From the NCBI GenBank assembly GCA_002633005.1, contig NMRA01000087.1:248001-312000 (forward strand): a DNA stretch of 64,000 nt, read 5' to 3'. Positions 13,201-25,271 of this stretch are shown here, piece by piece. The notes below the pieces were generated by a model. That model saw nothing but the letters and a program-made list of their open reading frames with translations, did no database searches and was not told the DNA's origin. The DNA comes from Phoronis australis (Eukaryota; Phoronida; Phoronidae). Made by a program: the position numbers and the translations under genes. Positions within the stretch are counted from its first letter, which is position 1; each line of letters opens with the position of its first letter.

Positions 13201-16200
13201 GTTTTATGGCAGAACGATTCTTTGCTTGAACAGCAAAAAGAAAAAAAGTTCTCCAGGTACACGTGACATCCAGAACAGGCGCCTGCGGTTTTCACAACAA
13301 GAAAGAAAGCACGAAGTTACAGTTGAAATGGAAAATGCCAGCGAAGACAGTGCAGCCTTTGCGTAAACAGGTATGCTTTGGTCGCAAGGGTTGCTACATC
13401 GGCAAAAAGAAGCACAATTCCAGCTCCCAGTAAACACGTCGTACTGTCGTAGGCCAGTCACCGTTATTAAATTGGCCTCAGCCTGTTTCTAACTCAGACT
13501 AGAGAGGTTTTCTGAGTGTGGGAAGAACTGACAGTTAGCTTGCCCAAAGCATGTCTTTAAGCAATAGCGTAATCTTTACTCTTTCCAAGCCTGAAATCAT
13601 TTCGCATCTGAATAAGGAATAAACTGAGACAAATTTTATATCGGCAGCCTAAATTAAAAGAAAGTGTTTTTTGACAGCAGTATAATAGTTGTTCAAGAGT
13701 GCGTGATGATGTCTGCATTATAGCACAAAATGTCAACATGATTCTCACGAACTAAGAGGTGGGAAACAAAAACGACGCCAGAGTGCAACATGAAAGAGAC
13801 GTTTCGGCATCAATCAAATATCATCCTCAGTAGCTATTCACATACAGGCCCTACATGCTGAGAGGTCATTCAATACAAATGTTGCAGCATGCAGGTTGGG
13901 GTTGTAGTTTTAAGTTGACAGATATTGTACCATGCATATGACGTGAACATTTTGTTACCATGTTTTGCTTTTGTCTACTATTGTACCCGAAGATGATAAC
14001 TGGTTAATATCGAAACGTCGTTTTCATGCTGCATTCTAGAGTAGTTTCTGTTTTCCACTTCTTACTTCTAATCTGGCCTAAACTTAATATTAATCTCACG
14101 AATACACCTTTATCCACACACACTAGCCGGGTGGAATGATTATTTTACTCTTAACCCATCAGACCAGAGAGAAGGTTTCGTGTGCAATACACGGTTGCAA
14201 CAATACACGTAACCACAATTACCATCTGCAGATGAACGCGATTGACAGATGATTGGTCTAATGAGACATTTGATGCCGCGATGACCAATAAAGCTGACAG
14301 AATAAACTTTCGTAGGAATTTCCTGTATGACGACATCCTCATTGTGACAAAACTCAACAGACAACGTTTTGTGTGTAGCGGGACAAGCATTTACTAATGA
14401 GAGCATTCCCTACCTTCGAATTCAACCCTTTCTGTTGTGAGAAAGGGAGAATAGGATTCTTAGTTGCGGTTTAAAAAGCAGTAGGTATAAAACATGAGGT
14501 TGAATTACTGAGGAGAGGAAACGTGCCAAATGTAAACGGATGAGCAAACCATTTTGTTCACCACATGAACGGGATAAATTTAGCTCTCGGTACATGTACA
14601 TAACAGATATACATCTGAAGAATCCAATTTCACTGCAGAAAGGTTCTCACTAGAGATCATACGTAATTACACTGGTGCCAAGTCATGACAGACGAAAAGT
14701 TATGAGTGTCAAACCCGGACGCTACGACGTCACGAACTTTGACAAATACCTGAGACATTCAGCTTGAGAGATAAGAAAAGATTGCTAAGTATGGGAAGAA
14801 CGTGAAAGGCTTTAAGCATTTCCACAGGTCTCCACAAAATCGTAGGAACACGAATTTAAAATCAACTTACCAATGTGTTTAGAAAATCAAAAAAGTTTGT
14901 TTAACAATAAAAGACATTAATCTGATTGTATAGAATAGATAATTAAAATATTTACTTATTGCTGTCTAGATTACATAACGTTGTAATGCAAGGTCAGTAG
15001 TCGAACAAATAACAGCCCGACTTTGTTTGCAAAAAAGATAAACTTATCCGGGTTTAGATTATTTGCAGAATGACGACGAAGTACGCTGTCGTTCTTTTGA
15101 GGATTGGTCTAGCCTCGTCTATTGCAGTATTAATTTATTTGCGTCAAATTCCCGATTGCTTTCTCACTGTGGGGAGTTTATCAAATCAGGAACCATTAGT
15201 TTGGAGCTGGACAGATACCCATATTCAAACCAAAAGGGTTAAAGTCTCGAGAGAATTTAAGCCTCCCGAGAAGTAAATGAGAACGAATACAACGGAATTA
15301 AGAGAAAATCACGCACTCAATTGTTGAATGCGTAGTTGGTAAACCGTTGGCACAGCTAGTCTTGTAAATGCATTTTTCCATTGAATATTTAGAATTATAT
15401 TTCCGAAATATACTGACAGAACGAAACTAACAACATTTTGGAGGTTGATTTTCACGAGTACGGCTGTAAACAAACTAAACAAACTGGGTATTATGAAATG
15501 AACTCTGTGATTAATCTCTGTTGATCCTTTATTCAGCCAAACCATGGAGCCGTTGCCGTAATTTGATTTTATCCACTGAGTTTCATTAGAGTAGAATGTG
15601 GCTTAACAAGAAGAACGTGCGTTTTGGAGCTCTCCTTAGCACTAGCCCTGCAATAACCGTTCTCAACACACTGGTAAGGTATCGAATACAATACCTAGGA
15701 TCTCAATGTATACGTCTTTGATTAGGATAACGGTGCCAATAACGGCATCGGGGCATTATTCATTTGTTGTAAAGGAACGCGTAAAGATTCGCTAATGGAA
15801 CATTTAGTATAACGACAATTTAGCGATACTTTATCTAAAGGTTAAGTAACACATTCCCCCGGCAGATATTAAACAGACTCCTACAAAAGCGAACAAACAT
15901 GAACTTCAGTAAAAAGCTGACGCGCACATGATCTTCCCTTGTTTTGACCAGTGGCGGGTGTCGGAATGGTTGATAAACAAACATTTATCTTCATACTTAA
16001 CATTGATAAACCAATATTGTATGTGCAAAGACGCTTGACGGATGAGCTCGTGGGTCAATGTGAACCACAGACGCGATGAAATCAGTTTCTGGGTTTACGC
16101 AGGAATTTCAATTAGTGCATAAGCGAAATGGAGATGAAGGCTGGTTGAAAATAGAAAACCCAGATCTCGACGATTTCAAAGAGCACAATGGAAAGTAATT

Positions 16201-17804
16201 CAGCCATTGGTAAAGAAAGTTGACGGATGCTAATTTGAATAGATGTTTTAAGCAGATTTAAGCATTGTGAGCTTGTCACCCAGAAATTCTATTTTGTGGA
16301 GCTTTTTGAAACACTGAGAGTGGAGTGAACAGCAACAAAACAAATATGTTTTGTAGATTCAAGTCTTAGGCAAACATTTCATTTGTTAAAACATGCGGTG
16401 TTGATCCGAATAAAGGCTCTAGGCTACTAAACACAAAAGTTAGAGGATATGACGTCAGTGGAGAAGCATGACAAAAAACAAACGCTCCAGCATGACACTT
16501 ATCTGCCTCTGATGCTCTCACTTGTGAATTAAATATTTCCTCTGTTTTCAGGTATTTGGGCTACACAGGCTTTCACAAAAACGACATACCCTGTTAGACT
16601 TTTGGGTCTGTGAATCTCAACACACAACACCTATTTTGACAATGTATCTTCGATACCTAAGCTTGTGGAAGTTCGAGAAAGTTCTCGTCAGCGTTTGATT
16701 CACAAAGAAAACTAACAAACTTTCAATTTCAGATGCAAAAATTCATGAGCTCTTAAGTATTTACAGACTAAACTATACTGAATGCACAAAATATCTTCTC
16801 TCGGATCTCCTTCGACTCGTGCTGCTGCTGCGTAGACAGATCGTGAAACTGAAAGTGCCTGTTATTTCAATCATGGCACCAAACACTTTGGTGGCTCACG
16901 ACGTTTATTTTTTCTTAACAAAATAATACCAGCGACATCCCAGAACAAAGGGTGAATCTTCAAAATGAGATCAATGCCGTCTATTGTTGTGTAGAGCAGC
17001 ATATTACACAATGCGTTATTTTTAACACTTGACTTAACACAATAAACACTTGTGGAGACGCACTGTATCGGTCTGCGTCTCTAGTAATCTCAAGACAGCT
17101 CATCACGTTGAAAGCTAGCCGAGCCTTTCATTTTATGGCTGACCTAATCAGGACCTCGTGTGATATGCCCTAGGGGTAATAATAACGATGGGAAGTCAGG
17201 ACGAGTATTTATAAAACAGAAATTTTAAAACGTCTTTCTTATCAAGTGTAAACCCGCGTATAGTATTTCCTGGTGAAAGTGAGCAAGCTGAATGGTGGCT
17301 ATTAGCTGCAAACAAAACGAATTGGTGGTAAACGGGATGTGCACCGTCTAAAATATGGCCCGTGTACTACAAGGTGGAAAGGCTTGGCGGTCAGCGTACG
17401 ATTTGATTAAGACCATACGCGAACCAACCTATGGCGTAACTGATGAAAAACATACGCTGGGGCACGAGCGAACCCCGTATAATAACGACCGCATAGCGCG
17501 GCAGTAACCGCCCACGACACATATAGGCCTAAACCCTAATCAAACAAACCCAATTAAAACAAAGTTAATTTAAACGTCCCCGGGCTAAATAAAAAGTAAC
17601 ATAAAAAATGCACGATTAGGAAGCTACAGGATTACATATAAGGCAAAGCGATATTCAATACCTGCGAAATGGTGTCTGGCTGGGTGTGAAGGGCGAAAGA
17701 CTTACCCTTTGAACGGTTAAAGGAACGCTGAAATCCGCACCGCCCTGGAGTCGAAACCCCCACGGGACATCAGAACTGGATCTCTGAAGCCAGACCGTCT
17801 CCAT
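4056..17804 (-). CDS. ALP/ZASP-type PDZ protein, 5' part of gene (two exons in window)
   Basis: Two minus-strand exons join to encode a PDZ domain of the ALP/Enigma/ZASP (PDLIM/LDB3) class. Exon 1 gives the diagnostic PWGFRLQGG carboxylate-binding loop and ends in PLTVQR. Exon 2 continues VTPGSVSYQHIECGD, then the helix-B signature HGEAQDIIKRSG and the final strand LQLTIV. The junction is phase 0 (AGG then GT donor; AG acceptor then GTT). Exon 2 leaves in phase 2, so the gene continues left beyond position 1. Family knowledge: these PDZ domains bind alpha-actinin and other C-terminal ligands at Z-discs or stress fibres, and LIM or other domains may follow; those exons are not in the window. 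The gene is divergent from the plus-strand paralogue starting at 25155. The start is chosen at 17804 because it matches family N-termini; an in-frame ATG at 17879 is an alternative. Confidence 0.85.
5290..5455 (+). repeat. Dispersed repeat, copy A
   Basis: It shares a series of blocks with 19360-19515: CAACTTG-AGAGCC-TGGTCTCG-GCAATA, CGTAACCG/CATAACCG then CAAGTGGTC, and GTTTTTGTTGC-GGAAGGC. Order and spacing are conserved. The family is unknown. Confidence 0.55.
6430..7140 (+). pseudogene. Possible broken mobile-element ORF
   Basis: From an ATG at 6432 the plus strand reads MDSADGASLADSGSENVLDE before a stop. After frame shifts come RPGRRPSEECISTYQISKNA (about 6550-6610), a segment with ELNNVYNLSNSKIQHFWQQ (about 6700-6760), and VTQGAYHKFRDF (about 6866-6900). 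The composition and the run of meaningful-looking peptides in changing frames suggest a decayed ORF of a repeat-borne protein. No domain is identified with confidence. Confidence 0.35.
7840..8240. repeat. Cryptic repeat rich in GTCGCA/TGCGAC motifs
   Basis: Variants of CAAACTGTCGCAA and its reverse complement recur at irregular spacings (for example near 7853, 7884, 7909, 7953, 8045, 8080 and 8230). The block looks like a decayed short tandem array or hairpin-rich MITE. Overlapping short ORFs on both strands result from this composition and are not called. Confidence 0.4.
9385..9680 (+). repeat. Dispersed repeat B, copy 1
   Basis: It aligns over nearly 300 bp with 12870-13155: ACGTACAAGCGCCATTTT, then CCAATAAATTCTGAAGT, then GGAATATTA-GAGAC-GA-TTTA, then GGCGAAA-GCAGC. 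The two copies are in direct orientation about 3.5 kb apart. Confidence 0.7.
11050..11600. repeat. Cryptic region with recurring GACGAC/CTTGC/AAGACT motifs
   Basis: CGACGACA, ACTTGC, AAGACT and similar words recur on both strands (11107, 11140, 11170, 11265, 11378, 11415, 11520). It resembles in style the blocks at 7840-8240 and 41880-42115. Open frames exist on both strands, including a 104-codon one, but neither looks like a protein. Confidence 0.3.
12870..13155 (+). repeat. Dispersed repeat B, copy 2
   Basis: This is the second copy of the repeat at 9385-9680. The two differ by many substitutions and small indels, so both are old. The core ATGAGACCGA-TTT also occurs near 52157 and 44543, suggesting further partial copies. 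Confidence 0.68.
13756..14061. mobile_element. Inverted-repeat element of about 305 bp (MITE-like)
   Basis: The left end (GTGGGAAACA near 13758, then ACATGAAA, GACGTTTCG, TATCATCCTCAG) matches the reverse complement of the right end (GAAGATGATA, CGAAACGTC, TTTCATGCTGCA, then TGTTTTCCACTT). Arms are about 75 bp around a unique centre. The GAAGATGA...CGAAACGTC core also appears near 51577-51611. Confidence 0.65.
17706..17804 (-). CDS. PDZ exon 1 of minus-strand gene
   Basis: The exon has 33 codons from METVWLQRSSSDVPWGF to PLTVQR, followed by a GTAAGT donor at 17705-17700, phase 0. The ATG has A at -3 and G at +4. The base at 17806, two bases upstream of the ATG, is an N. The same frame stays open upstream to an ATG at 17987 with another ATG at 17879 in a strong context (A at -3, G at +4), so a longer N-terminus beginning MASGECVWGK cannot be excluded; it does not look like a PDZ family N-terminus and may be 5' UTR. 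Confidence 0.85.
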
Positions 17805-19204
17805 TNTGTCGATATCCTCGTGTTTAATCGTCGGCACAGTCGTGAGCAGTTTACCCCATACACACTCGCCAGAAGCCATTTTTCTGAACTCAGGGACAAG
17901 AAGCCTCGTTTTCAATCGGGTCGACAGTGGCGCCGCTAAAGTGTGCAAGTAGTGAATTGCAAGCAGATTTTGACGAAATTTGGTCAAGAATACTGGTGTA
18001 TTTCCCCGATAGTGCCAGGAAAACGGTAATACCCCGCAAATACCAAGACCAGACTGATCTAGCCGTCTGTCGAGTGGAGAGCGAATGGAAAATGTAAACA
18101 GAGTGGAATGTTTTGATTTTAAACACTGATGAATAGCGGCCTCTAACGGATCATATGGAACTATTTCAGGGCAACACTGGGATTCGCCGGTGCAAAAGAT
18201 ACCTTAGTTATAATTGCTGGTAAAGGGTCTTTTTTGCTATTTGATAACGCTAGTGATCGCTTGTGACATTGTTATTTCTCGGCAGTTTTTACATCAGCGT
18301 GATTTTATTCGTTTCCTTGGCTCATGGTAAGGAATTGTTAGTTTAATCGGATTTCTTCTAGACCACGACCACTGACGCTCATCTTAGTGGCCAACAACGG
18401 CCAACATCGCTGTTTCTAAAATGTACAGCAAGCGACTTTGCGATCCAACAATTCCTCAGCTATGGTTTTGACATTATTCAACGATTTGTTACTGAAAATT
18501 TCAATTCAATGTTTTTGTCCAACGCCGTTTGACTCACGTAGTGGATTACGTAGCTCAGACATGGCGAAAGTTATAGGATGTGCTTCAAATTTTAGAATGA
18601 AAAATAAAATGTGAAAACTAACTTCAGATATAATTAGATAAGCGGAATATGCAAACTTTATACAAATGAATAAGCCTGGCTAGCAAAATTTGAAAATGAA
18701 TTCTAACATCAGATGTTCGACAATTTGAAGGGTGTCTCAAATTTGATGATATACGTAACTGATCGGTGGAAGGCTATGGAAAATATGATATAAAACTGGA
18801 GTTCAACTTACAGATTTTTCGTAAAAGCAATCCGGAATTAGATGAATAATGAACTAGCCTTATTGCAAAACCCAACTGGTTCTCCATTAGCACAACGGAA
18901 TCAATTCATTGCCGGTCGTTTTTCTAAATATATCACACAGCGAAAACCTCATCTTCGCTTGCTCTTCCGAAAGGAAACCTGATACGCCTACAACCTGAGC
19001 AGAGCATATTGCTTAATAATAACATGCCCTACCTCACATAGAACCAACGTAAACACATTAAACACCGTCATGGCCAACCTAAGACCGCGACTGGGAATTT
19101 GTCGGAAGTTCTAATTTTCAGTTGTCATGTTGGACACGATCGATCGGGTGCAGCTAAACTAATTTTAACACCTTCACTGTGAATTTGTTAAAAACGAGCG
19201 TTCC

Positions 19205-19560
19205 GTCGATTAAACTAACTTTTGATTTAGAGCACTTACCGCTATGAAATTGGTCTCACCTTGCTCATTACTCTGTTGAGAAGTGATTTTGGTCTTGCAA
19301 GGAATGGGTTGTTCGTCAGCCCTCGAGCACATGCTCGTCGTTCAAAGTGACACGCCGTGACCAACCAACTTGTAGAGCCTTGTCTCGTGCAATAACGAAC
19401 TGTCAGTTCTCTCCAACTTGAAGCCCAGAAATCACATCTATTTTGACTATGAAACAAATCTCGTAACCGTAAGTGGTCAAAATCAAAAGCTGTTTTTGTT
19501 GCGGAAGGCCGGTCGATAGCCGTTTTGAATATAATCATTATTCTGTTTTCATCGATTTTA
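19205..19560 (+). repeat. Dispersed repeat A, fuller copy
   Basis: The 5' half (AACTTTTGATTTAG, CACTTACCG-TATGAAATTG, TTACTCTG-TGAGAAGTGA) matches 63350-63430. The 3' half matches 5290-5455. It therefore joins two fragments seen elsewhere into one family of at least 330 bp. A partial trace is near 6150-6180 (TTTAGGCCACTTATC). Confidence 0.6.
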
Positions 19561-21349
19561 AACACAGGTTGAGTTCCACCAATGGATAAAGAATCACAAA
19601 ATAGGAATATTTGATAAACTCAGCCTTGTGAATTGTGAACATACTTATATTCATATTAGAAAATCATCTTCAACTAAACTACGCTTGCAGACATCCTTTT
19701 CTTCATTTTCATCAATTCAGAACACGAACTGAGTTTTATCAATCACTCAGTGACACAGGGATATTTCGCAAAGTGTTTGTGTCTCTTACAGAACTGTCAG
19801 CGTGTCAGTGACATGATATTTCGTAAGAACAGCCTTGGCTGTATGTGTTTGCGATTCTTGACTGCCATTGCCTCCAAGATGATGAAAGGGAGGTTCGGCA
19901 ATACTTGATTTCGTCGGCCACTTCAGGGTGCGTCACTCAAAAAATACAAAAGAAGCAATTGCAGAAGCATAGTATAATTATGACTTGTTTTAAAAAGGAT
20001 GTCCTGTTGAAAGAATATTGTTCTAGGAACAAATTTTTACTAAAATGGTTCGTGTTAATATTCGCATGATGAAGCTTTCAGTAATTAACTCAGTTTATAT
20101 CCAGGGCACATGTCTCGATCAATGTTGAAGTTATATTACAAATATGATTTATTGGACGCCAAATAGTCAAGACCACGTATTCGCCCCTATCCTGTTGTAA
20201 CTACATGTATAAAATGGTGATCAAGACTCCACCTGGTGGCGAATAGAAGCTCTTTATGTGAGTACTAATATCACGGCAAAATCTGACCACGAGAACAGAA
20301 GTCGAAAATGCTGAATTTCAAGGATACTTCTCAAGGTTAAAAATATTTCATGGATATGATTACCGTTGTGTCATGCACTTTCAAGCCATAATTTAGAGCC
20401 GGGGCAAACTTAGGAAATGAGTCGTGTAAAGCGGCAACGGCGACAATGAAATGTAAATAAAATAAGCAAAATTAAACAAATTACACAAACCTATCTCAGA
20501 CAACACTTCAACAAGTGTGCAGAGCTTTTAATAAAAAACAATTTGACTTCCGTACGTGAATGTGTGTTTCTTTTGCATTTATTTCCAACAATATCCGTGA
20601 GGCCAGTGACCCTCGACTTCCCCCAGCTGCTGAACCACGTGATCTTCAGGTACAGCCTTACGCTAACAAGGTCACTTCAGCCGTCACCTAAATTTAGAGT
20701 CCAGGTATGCTGTTTATCATACATCACTGTACTTTGGAAATAATTTCCCCCAAATTGCATAGGTGTTGTAATTATCAGTCGATCGTAATTTTAAAGCGAA
20801 TTTGACCATCAAGGAAAACAATTTCGTGTAACTATGCCGTCGATTGGCCAAAACCGTTTAGAGTTTTTGAGAACTATGAGGGAATTCATTCGGTTAATTA
20901 GCAGAAAATGGAAATATCACAACCTTTTCCAGAATAAGTTCAAGTTCACGCTTAAAATTAATCGTAAGTATAAGAATGAATGAACTCGTCCAGCGCTCAG
21001 TTTTGTTCCCAAAGGGTTATTCTAGAGAGATTACTCCTTCACGTGCTTCGTCTCTTCGCCTCTTTTTCTCATATATACTCAGGAGATTAGCCCTTGACTT
21101 TTTCACACCGGCTTTGATCAGTACTACATGTACATACCGATCCCGTCGGACATTATTTAGCGCCGAAAAACGCATTTCAGTGATTTTTGATGGGCGGGAT
21201 ACAAAATTCTTGAAGTAATTAGCTTTGACCAGTGGTTTAAAACAACAACTTATACGTTGTGTTATTGTGACTTGTGGTGATTTGCCTGAGATTCGCTGAA
21301 ATCAAAGCCGGTGACTTAAACTATCGAACGCGTAGGCTACTTAGATTTA

Positions 21350-21400
21350 GCTCAGTGGCAAAACGTTCGGCTACTAATCGATTTGGCGCTCCTGCTAATT
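21350..21400 (+). repeat. tRNA-like half (box A only)
   Basis: TTTAGCTCAGTGGCAAAACG followed by TTCGGCTACTAATCG resembles the 5' half of a tRNA-derived SINE. A convincing box B is missing. Confidence 0.3.
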
Positions 21401-21968
21401 CTTGAAGAATTACTTTGCTCGCCGAGAATGCCCCTTTAACGGCGTCCAGCAGTAAAACAGCAGATACGTTGCCACCTCATTCTCAGTTGTCCTTGACTGG
21501 AAGCCTTTGTTAGGTATTGACAATTTATGATAAGGTCCCAAAAACACAAAAGATTTAATTCAATGTAGCTCTGGTCAAAACTAACACTTTCAGCAGTCAA
21601 TCTTATCCAAAATAACCCAAAAAATGCGTTTTCGCCCATTAAATAGACTGTAAGCTTTTAATCCAAAGCATTCCAGGTTACATGACATCATTGACGATAG
21701 TATTCTGCTAACGTCCTAGCATACATTCTAGCTTGCAACGATTCGCTCGGTTTACACACTGAACACCTGCGCGGTTGGGTAATGCGAAACTGAGTTTTTA
21801 ACCCCACGTCCTCCATTCCCGCGACCTCTCATGAGAGCGTTTCTAATGTTTTCTCACACCCTCCGTCCTGAGTGATCATGAAGAGCAATAGAAAGTAAAC
21901 GTTATTACAAAAATGAGCCTTAACGTGGGTCCCTCCTCTCGGTAATTTCCCGTCACATAACAGTAGGG

Positions 21969-22550
21969 ATGGGATTACTAAACAGTTTGGCGGATCAGGG
22001 AACGAATGGGGGAAATATACTCAGAAGTATTAACAATGAAGCCAGTGTATTTTTCACAATATTCGCACAATCACTCAATAGACAACCCGAAACCTACCCT
22101 GTAAGTAGAATAGAAGATGAAATAGAAATTCATAGTCATATTGCAGAAATCCAGTTACATAAGAAATATTCCGAATTTGTCCGGTCAGCGCAAAAATGTG
22201 GAACACAGTCCGTCATTACAAAATCAACATTTACGATTTTTTTCAGGCATTCCGAAATGCTGGAAAGTCGATGTTCGAAAAGTTTATTTTCAAGTATCAC
22301 AATTCAAAATTATTTGGAGCTGGGCTACGAAACTCTAATCTATCAAATTCGACCAAAGACCATAGTTGGTTGTGGGCTGATTTTTATAACTGAGTTGGTG
22401 GTGCTCACTTTTTCACAAAAAAATCCACTTGAGATGAGCAAAGAGGCATCGCTTAGCAAATCATGGCGTTTCAAACGTTGTTTACCCTTTGAGCAGTTTG
22501 TCAAAAAACAAAAAACAAAACAAATCATAACACGTGAGATCTTGCTTTAA
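21969..22550 (+). CDS. Longest uninterrupted ORF (193 codons), unrecognised
   Basis: ATG at 21969 to a stop at 22548-22550. The product starts MGLLNSLADQGTNGGNILRS and ends in a basic, Lys/Gln-rich tail (FVKKQKTKQIITREILL). A hydrophobic segment lies near residues 130-150. I recognise no domain. It lies between the two PDZ genes on the plus strand. The other plus frames are also open nearby, which suggests locally low stop density. It could be a single-exon gene, an element remnant or chance. Confidence 0.25.
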   Translation: MGLLNSLADQGTNGGNILRSINNEASVFFTIFAQSLNRQPETYPVSRIEDEIEIHSHIAEIQLHKKYSEFVRSAQKCGTQSVITKSTFTIFFRHSEMLESRCSKSLFSSITIQNYLELGYETLIYQIRPKTIVGCGLIFITELVVLTFSQKNPLEMSKEASLSKSWRFKRCLPFEQFVKKQKTKQIITREILL

Positions 22551-25154
22551 ACTGATGCTGGTGGACGTTTTTTTAGTCGGTGAGAACAGGTCTCAAAATG
22601 AGTCGGGGTACAGATCAGCTGTGCTAACTTTTGCATACAAAGGCTTTTCGACTTTTCAATGCAAGAACTCAAAGATCAGGATATATCACTGCACATACCA
22701 CAGACACCGCGCATGCGTATAGCTAGAAGTTGAAAAACAGCAACCAAAACGAAAATTTGAAACTAAAGCAGTTGCTCATGTCTACAACACCATTCGCAGT
22801 AATTTGCCCGAAGGCGATCATGAAGCGCACTAAACAACGACAGCCTACTTTCTAAATTCGTCCACAGAGGGCGACCTTCGTTATTTTCCAACGCGGTTGC
22901 CGAGATTGGAAACATGTAATTATGATTAATGCCAAAAAGCACTAAACGTTCAAAGGCTAGCGTTCTTAAGGAGATATAAAGAGCAACAGCAATTTGAAAC
23001 AGACAATAACATTTTTTTTCATTTTAGTTCTACCTCATCAAGGGTTATCCAGTAAACACATTGCATTTTCCGACAATAGTACACATATTTCGCAACACAT
23101 TAGCGTCGGTAGGAATCCCTGTAAAGCATGTTTTCTAAATTCGTGGAAGATCAACCTTTCAGACACTTTTTTCTTTATTTAGATTTTATACTCTTGCCCA
23201 TAAATATTACTAGGACCTGGAGTCTAATATCTGTACTGGATATCTAACTCGGAATTATTTTTTTAGCATTTTTCGTTTTACTTTGTGCTATCTCAAGTAA
23301 GTGCCTCTTATTCTATGATTTACGTGGATGATTGACTGTCGCAAAACCCTGCGAATAAGTGTATGCGCCTGTATGATAAATGTTGCATTTCTTCTTTATA
23401 AATGTTTCATACATTGGCGCATACGTCTAAACTCTGCAATTAGGCGGATGCAGGTCTCCTTTTACAGGCGCACCTTGGTGGTTCGATTATAGGCGCACCT
23501 TGAATATTTTAAAAAATACAACAAACCATTCATATAACGCATGGCGTCAGTGATATTCTGGGTTAAATAAAAGGGTTAGAGTAATCGTAAATTACTAAAA
23601 ATATAGTTTTAAAAATCATAACTGATCTAAAACCTTAAGTCGTAATTATCTGTAAACTGAAGTACAGGTTTATGCAACACTGGCTTTACATTCAAGTTGC
23701 GCCTATTTCCGGTGCACATCAGGGCAATTTCTACTCAAACGCTCTGCACATGCGCACAATTGCGGGGTTTTACGGTAATCCTACTTCGCCCTTAATGACC
23801 CCTGTGATGAAGCTTGAGTCTGATCTCGAAATTTCAAGTTTCTACTCGAATCCTTGAGTTTCACTCGATTTTTTACCTCCAATTTAGGGTCTTGCATCAA
23901 GTGCGAATTTGGATCAGATAATAAGCGTAAACCATAAATTACTCAAGCACAGAATATTAGAAACCTATCTCGAGTTCCCAAAAATGTAGGAAACGGAAAT
24001 TAATGTTGAGTTCTATTTCGAAAATGAAATCCCCCGGGGCAATACGGTGTAGTCTGCATGGTCGAGCATCGGACTGCTCGATTAAAATGACCCCACTTAT
24101 TTTATAAAATGTCAACGTTTCATAGATTTATTTTCGTAACGTAATCGTTAATTCATTGATCTGTGACCTTTTTAACCAAAAATAATCTAAATAAAATATG
24201 AAACTTTTGTAGAAACTTTTACCAGGAGCACTGTAAGCGCGACAATCTTTTGACCAAAATATCAGCTACTTTGCTTGACCTTCCTGCTACAAGCACAGCA
24301 GACCATTCTCAGACATGAACAGCCTCCTTTGTTCATTTTTCCGCTAAGTATCACGTGTAAATGTACTAATTACGCAAGTCTGTCATGGGGGAAGATAGCC
24401 TAAACTGATTCTGAATTCTACACAAATTTCGGCACACAACCCAGAGACCATTGTTTTCTATTACTTCTTCCGGTGTTGGCACAAGATTTCGTGTCTGACA
24501 TTGAAAAACTACCCAGGGTCACGTGCTTCCCGGTCACCCGGGTCCCCTGCATCATAAGGCCTTGCTGAGACTCGACGTATTTAGTGAAACAAATGCAAGC
24601 GCACATTTTTATGAGGTCTGTTTTAGAAAATAAAAGATCAACTGAAATATTTTGATGTTTTGATTAATGAAAAACAAATGAAAACACACAGGAATGAACC
24701 GATGAGACTTTTTGGCCTAACTTGGCCATTCGTTCGTCAATCTCCTTAAAGAGTCCGATCGGTCAGACACATTTCATAGAAGCTCTTATCTATTTAACAG
24801 CTAAACAGTACTTGTGTTCTACAACCGAGTTCATTGCTCAAACGCAGGCTCTACCATTTGGACTGCTGCAAATGGCTGTGGCAAGACCCATTACGTCATC
24901 GGAATTGTAAAACCAGATGCCACTCATCTCTCGTTAATCACTAACCACGCAAAGGCGAACATTCTACCTTAATGAAACCCGTTTAACCAAAATATAATTC
25001 AGTTACAGGGCCCGCAATCCGGGTATTTCTGGAGAGCAGACGATATATTAGATTCACGGAATTCCTCAGTTCGTATTTCCAGTGAGCCTCGTTGTCGAGC
25101 CTGGTAGACCTTCTAGCCTGGGTGCGCGGAGTATGGAATAAACCTATCCAGAAT

Positions 25155-25271
25155 ATGTCGGGACTATACAACGAATTTCAAGTACGCCTCTACAGGGATG
25201 GGGCTGACACCGCCTGGGGCTTCCGTCTGCAGGGAGGGTCCGACTTCAAAACGCCTCTGACAGTGCAGAGG
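25155..25271 (+). CDS. Plus-strand PDZ gene, exon 1
   Basis: The exon has 39 codons from MSGLYNEFQVRLYRDG to PLTVQR, followed by a GTGAGT donor, phase 0. The frame is open upstream to an ATG at 25092, but the 25155 ATG gives the family-like N-terminus. The residue before WGF is alanine where the family normally has proline. Confidence 0.88.

Larger units (their letters stand above)
4205..17705 (-). other. Intron 1 of minus-strand PDZ gene (13.5 kb)
   Basis: The intron is bounded by a GTAAGT donor at 17705 and a TTTCAG acceptor at 4205. It contains the repeats and broken ORFs listed separately. In 4205-5280, 7450-7820, 8240-9380, 9680-11050, 11650-12870, 13150-13750 and 14065-17690 I see only AT-rich, non-coding-looking sequence and short chance ORFs. 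Confidence 0.75.
17988..25154. promoter_or_regulatory. Divergent intergenic region between the two PDZ genes
   Basis: About 7.2 kb separates the two first coding exons, so both promoters and 5' UTRs should lie here (or in the adjoining few hundred bases). I see no clear TATA/Inr pair or CpG-rich block that I could place with confidence. Repeat fragments at 19200-19560 and a tRNA-like half at 21350-21400 lie inside. Confidence 0.4.

Noticed and set aside
14140-14406. Two overlapping minus-strand frames of 79 and 88 codons
   Set aside because: They overlap in different frames on one strand and neither has recognisable motifs.
17655-17987. Treating the whole 110-codon minus-strand frame as one exon
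   Set aside because: The splice donor at 17705 follows TVQR exactly as in the paralogue; residues after it are intronic, and those before 17804 do not resemble the family.
24048-24090. tRNA-like segment (GTAGTCTGCATGGTCGAGC)
   Set aside because: Box A is weak and no box B is found at the right distance.
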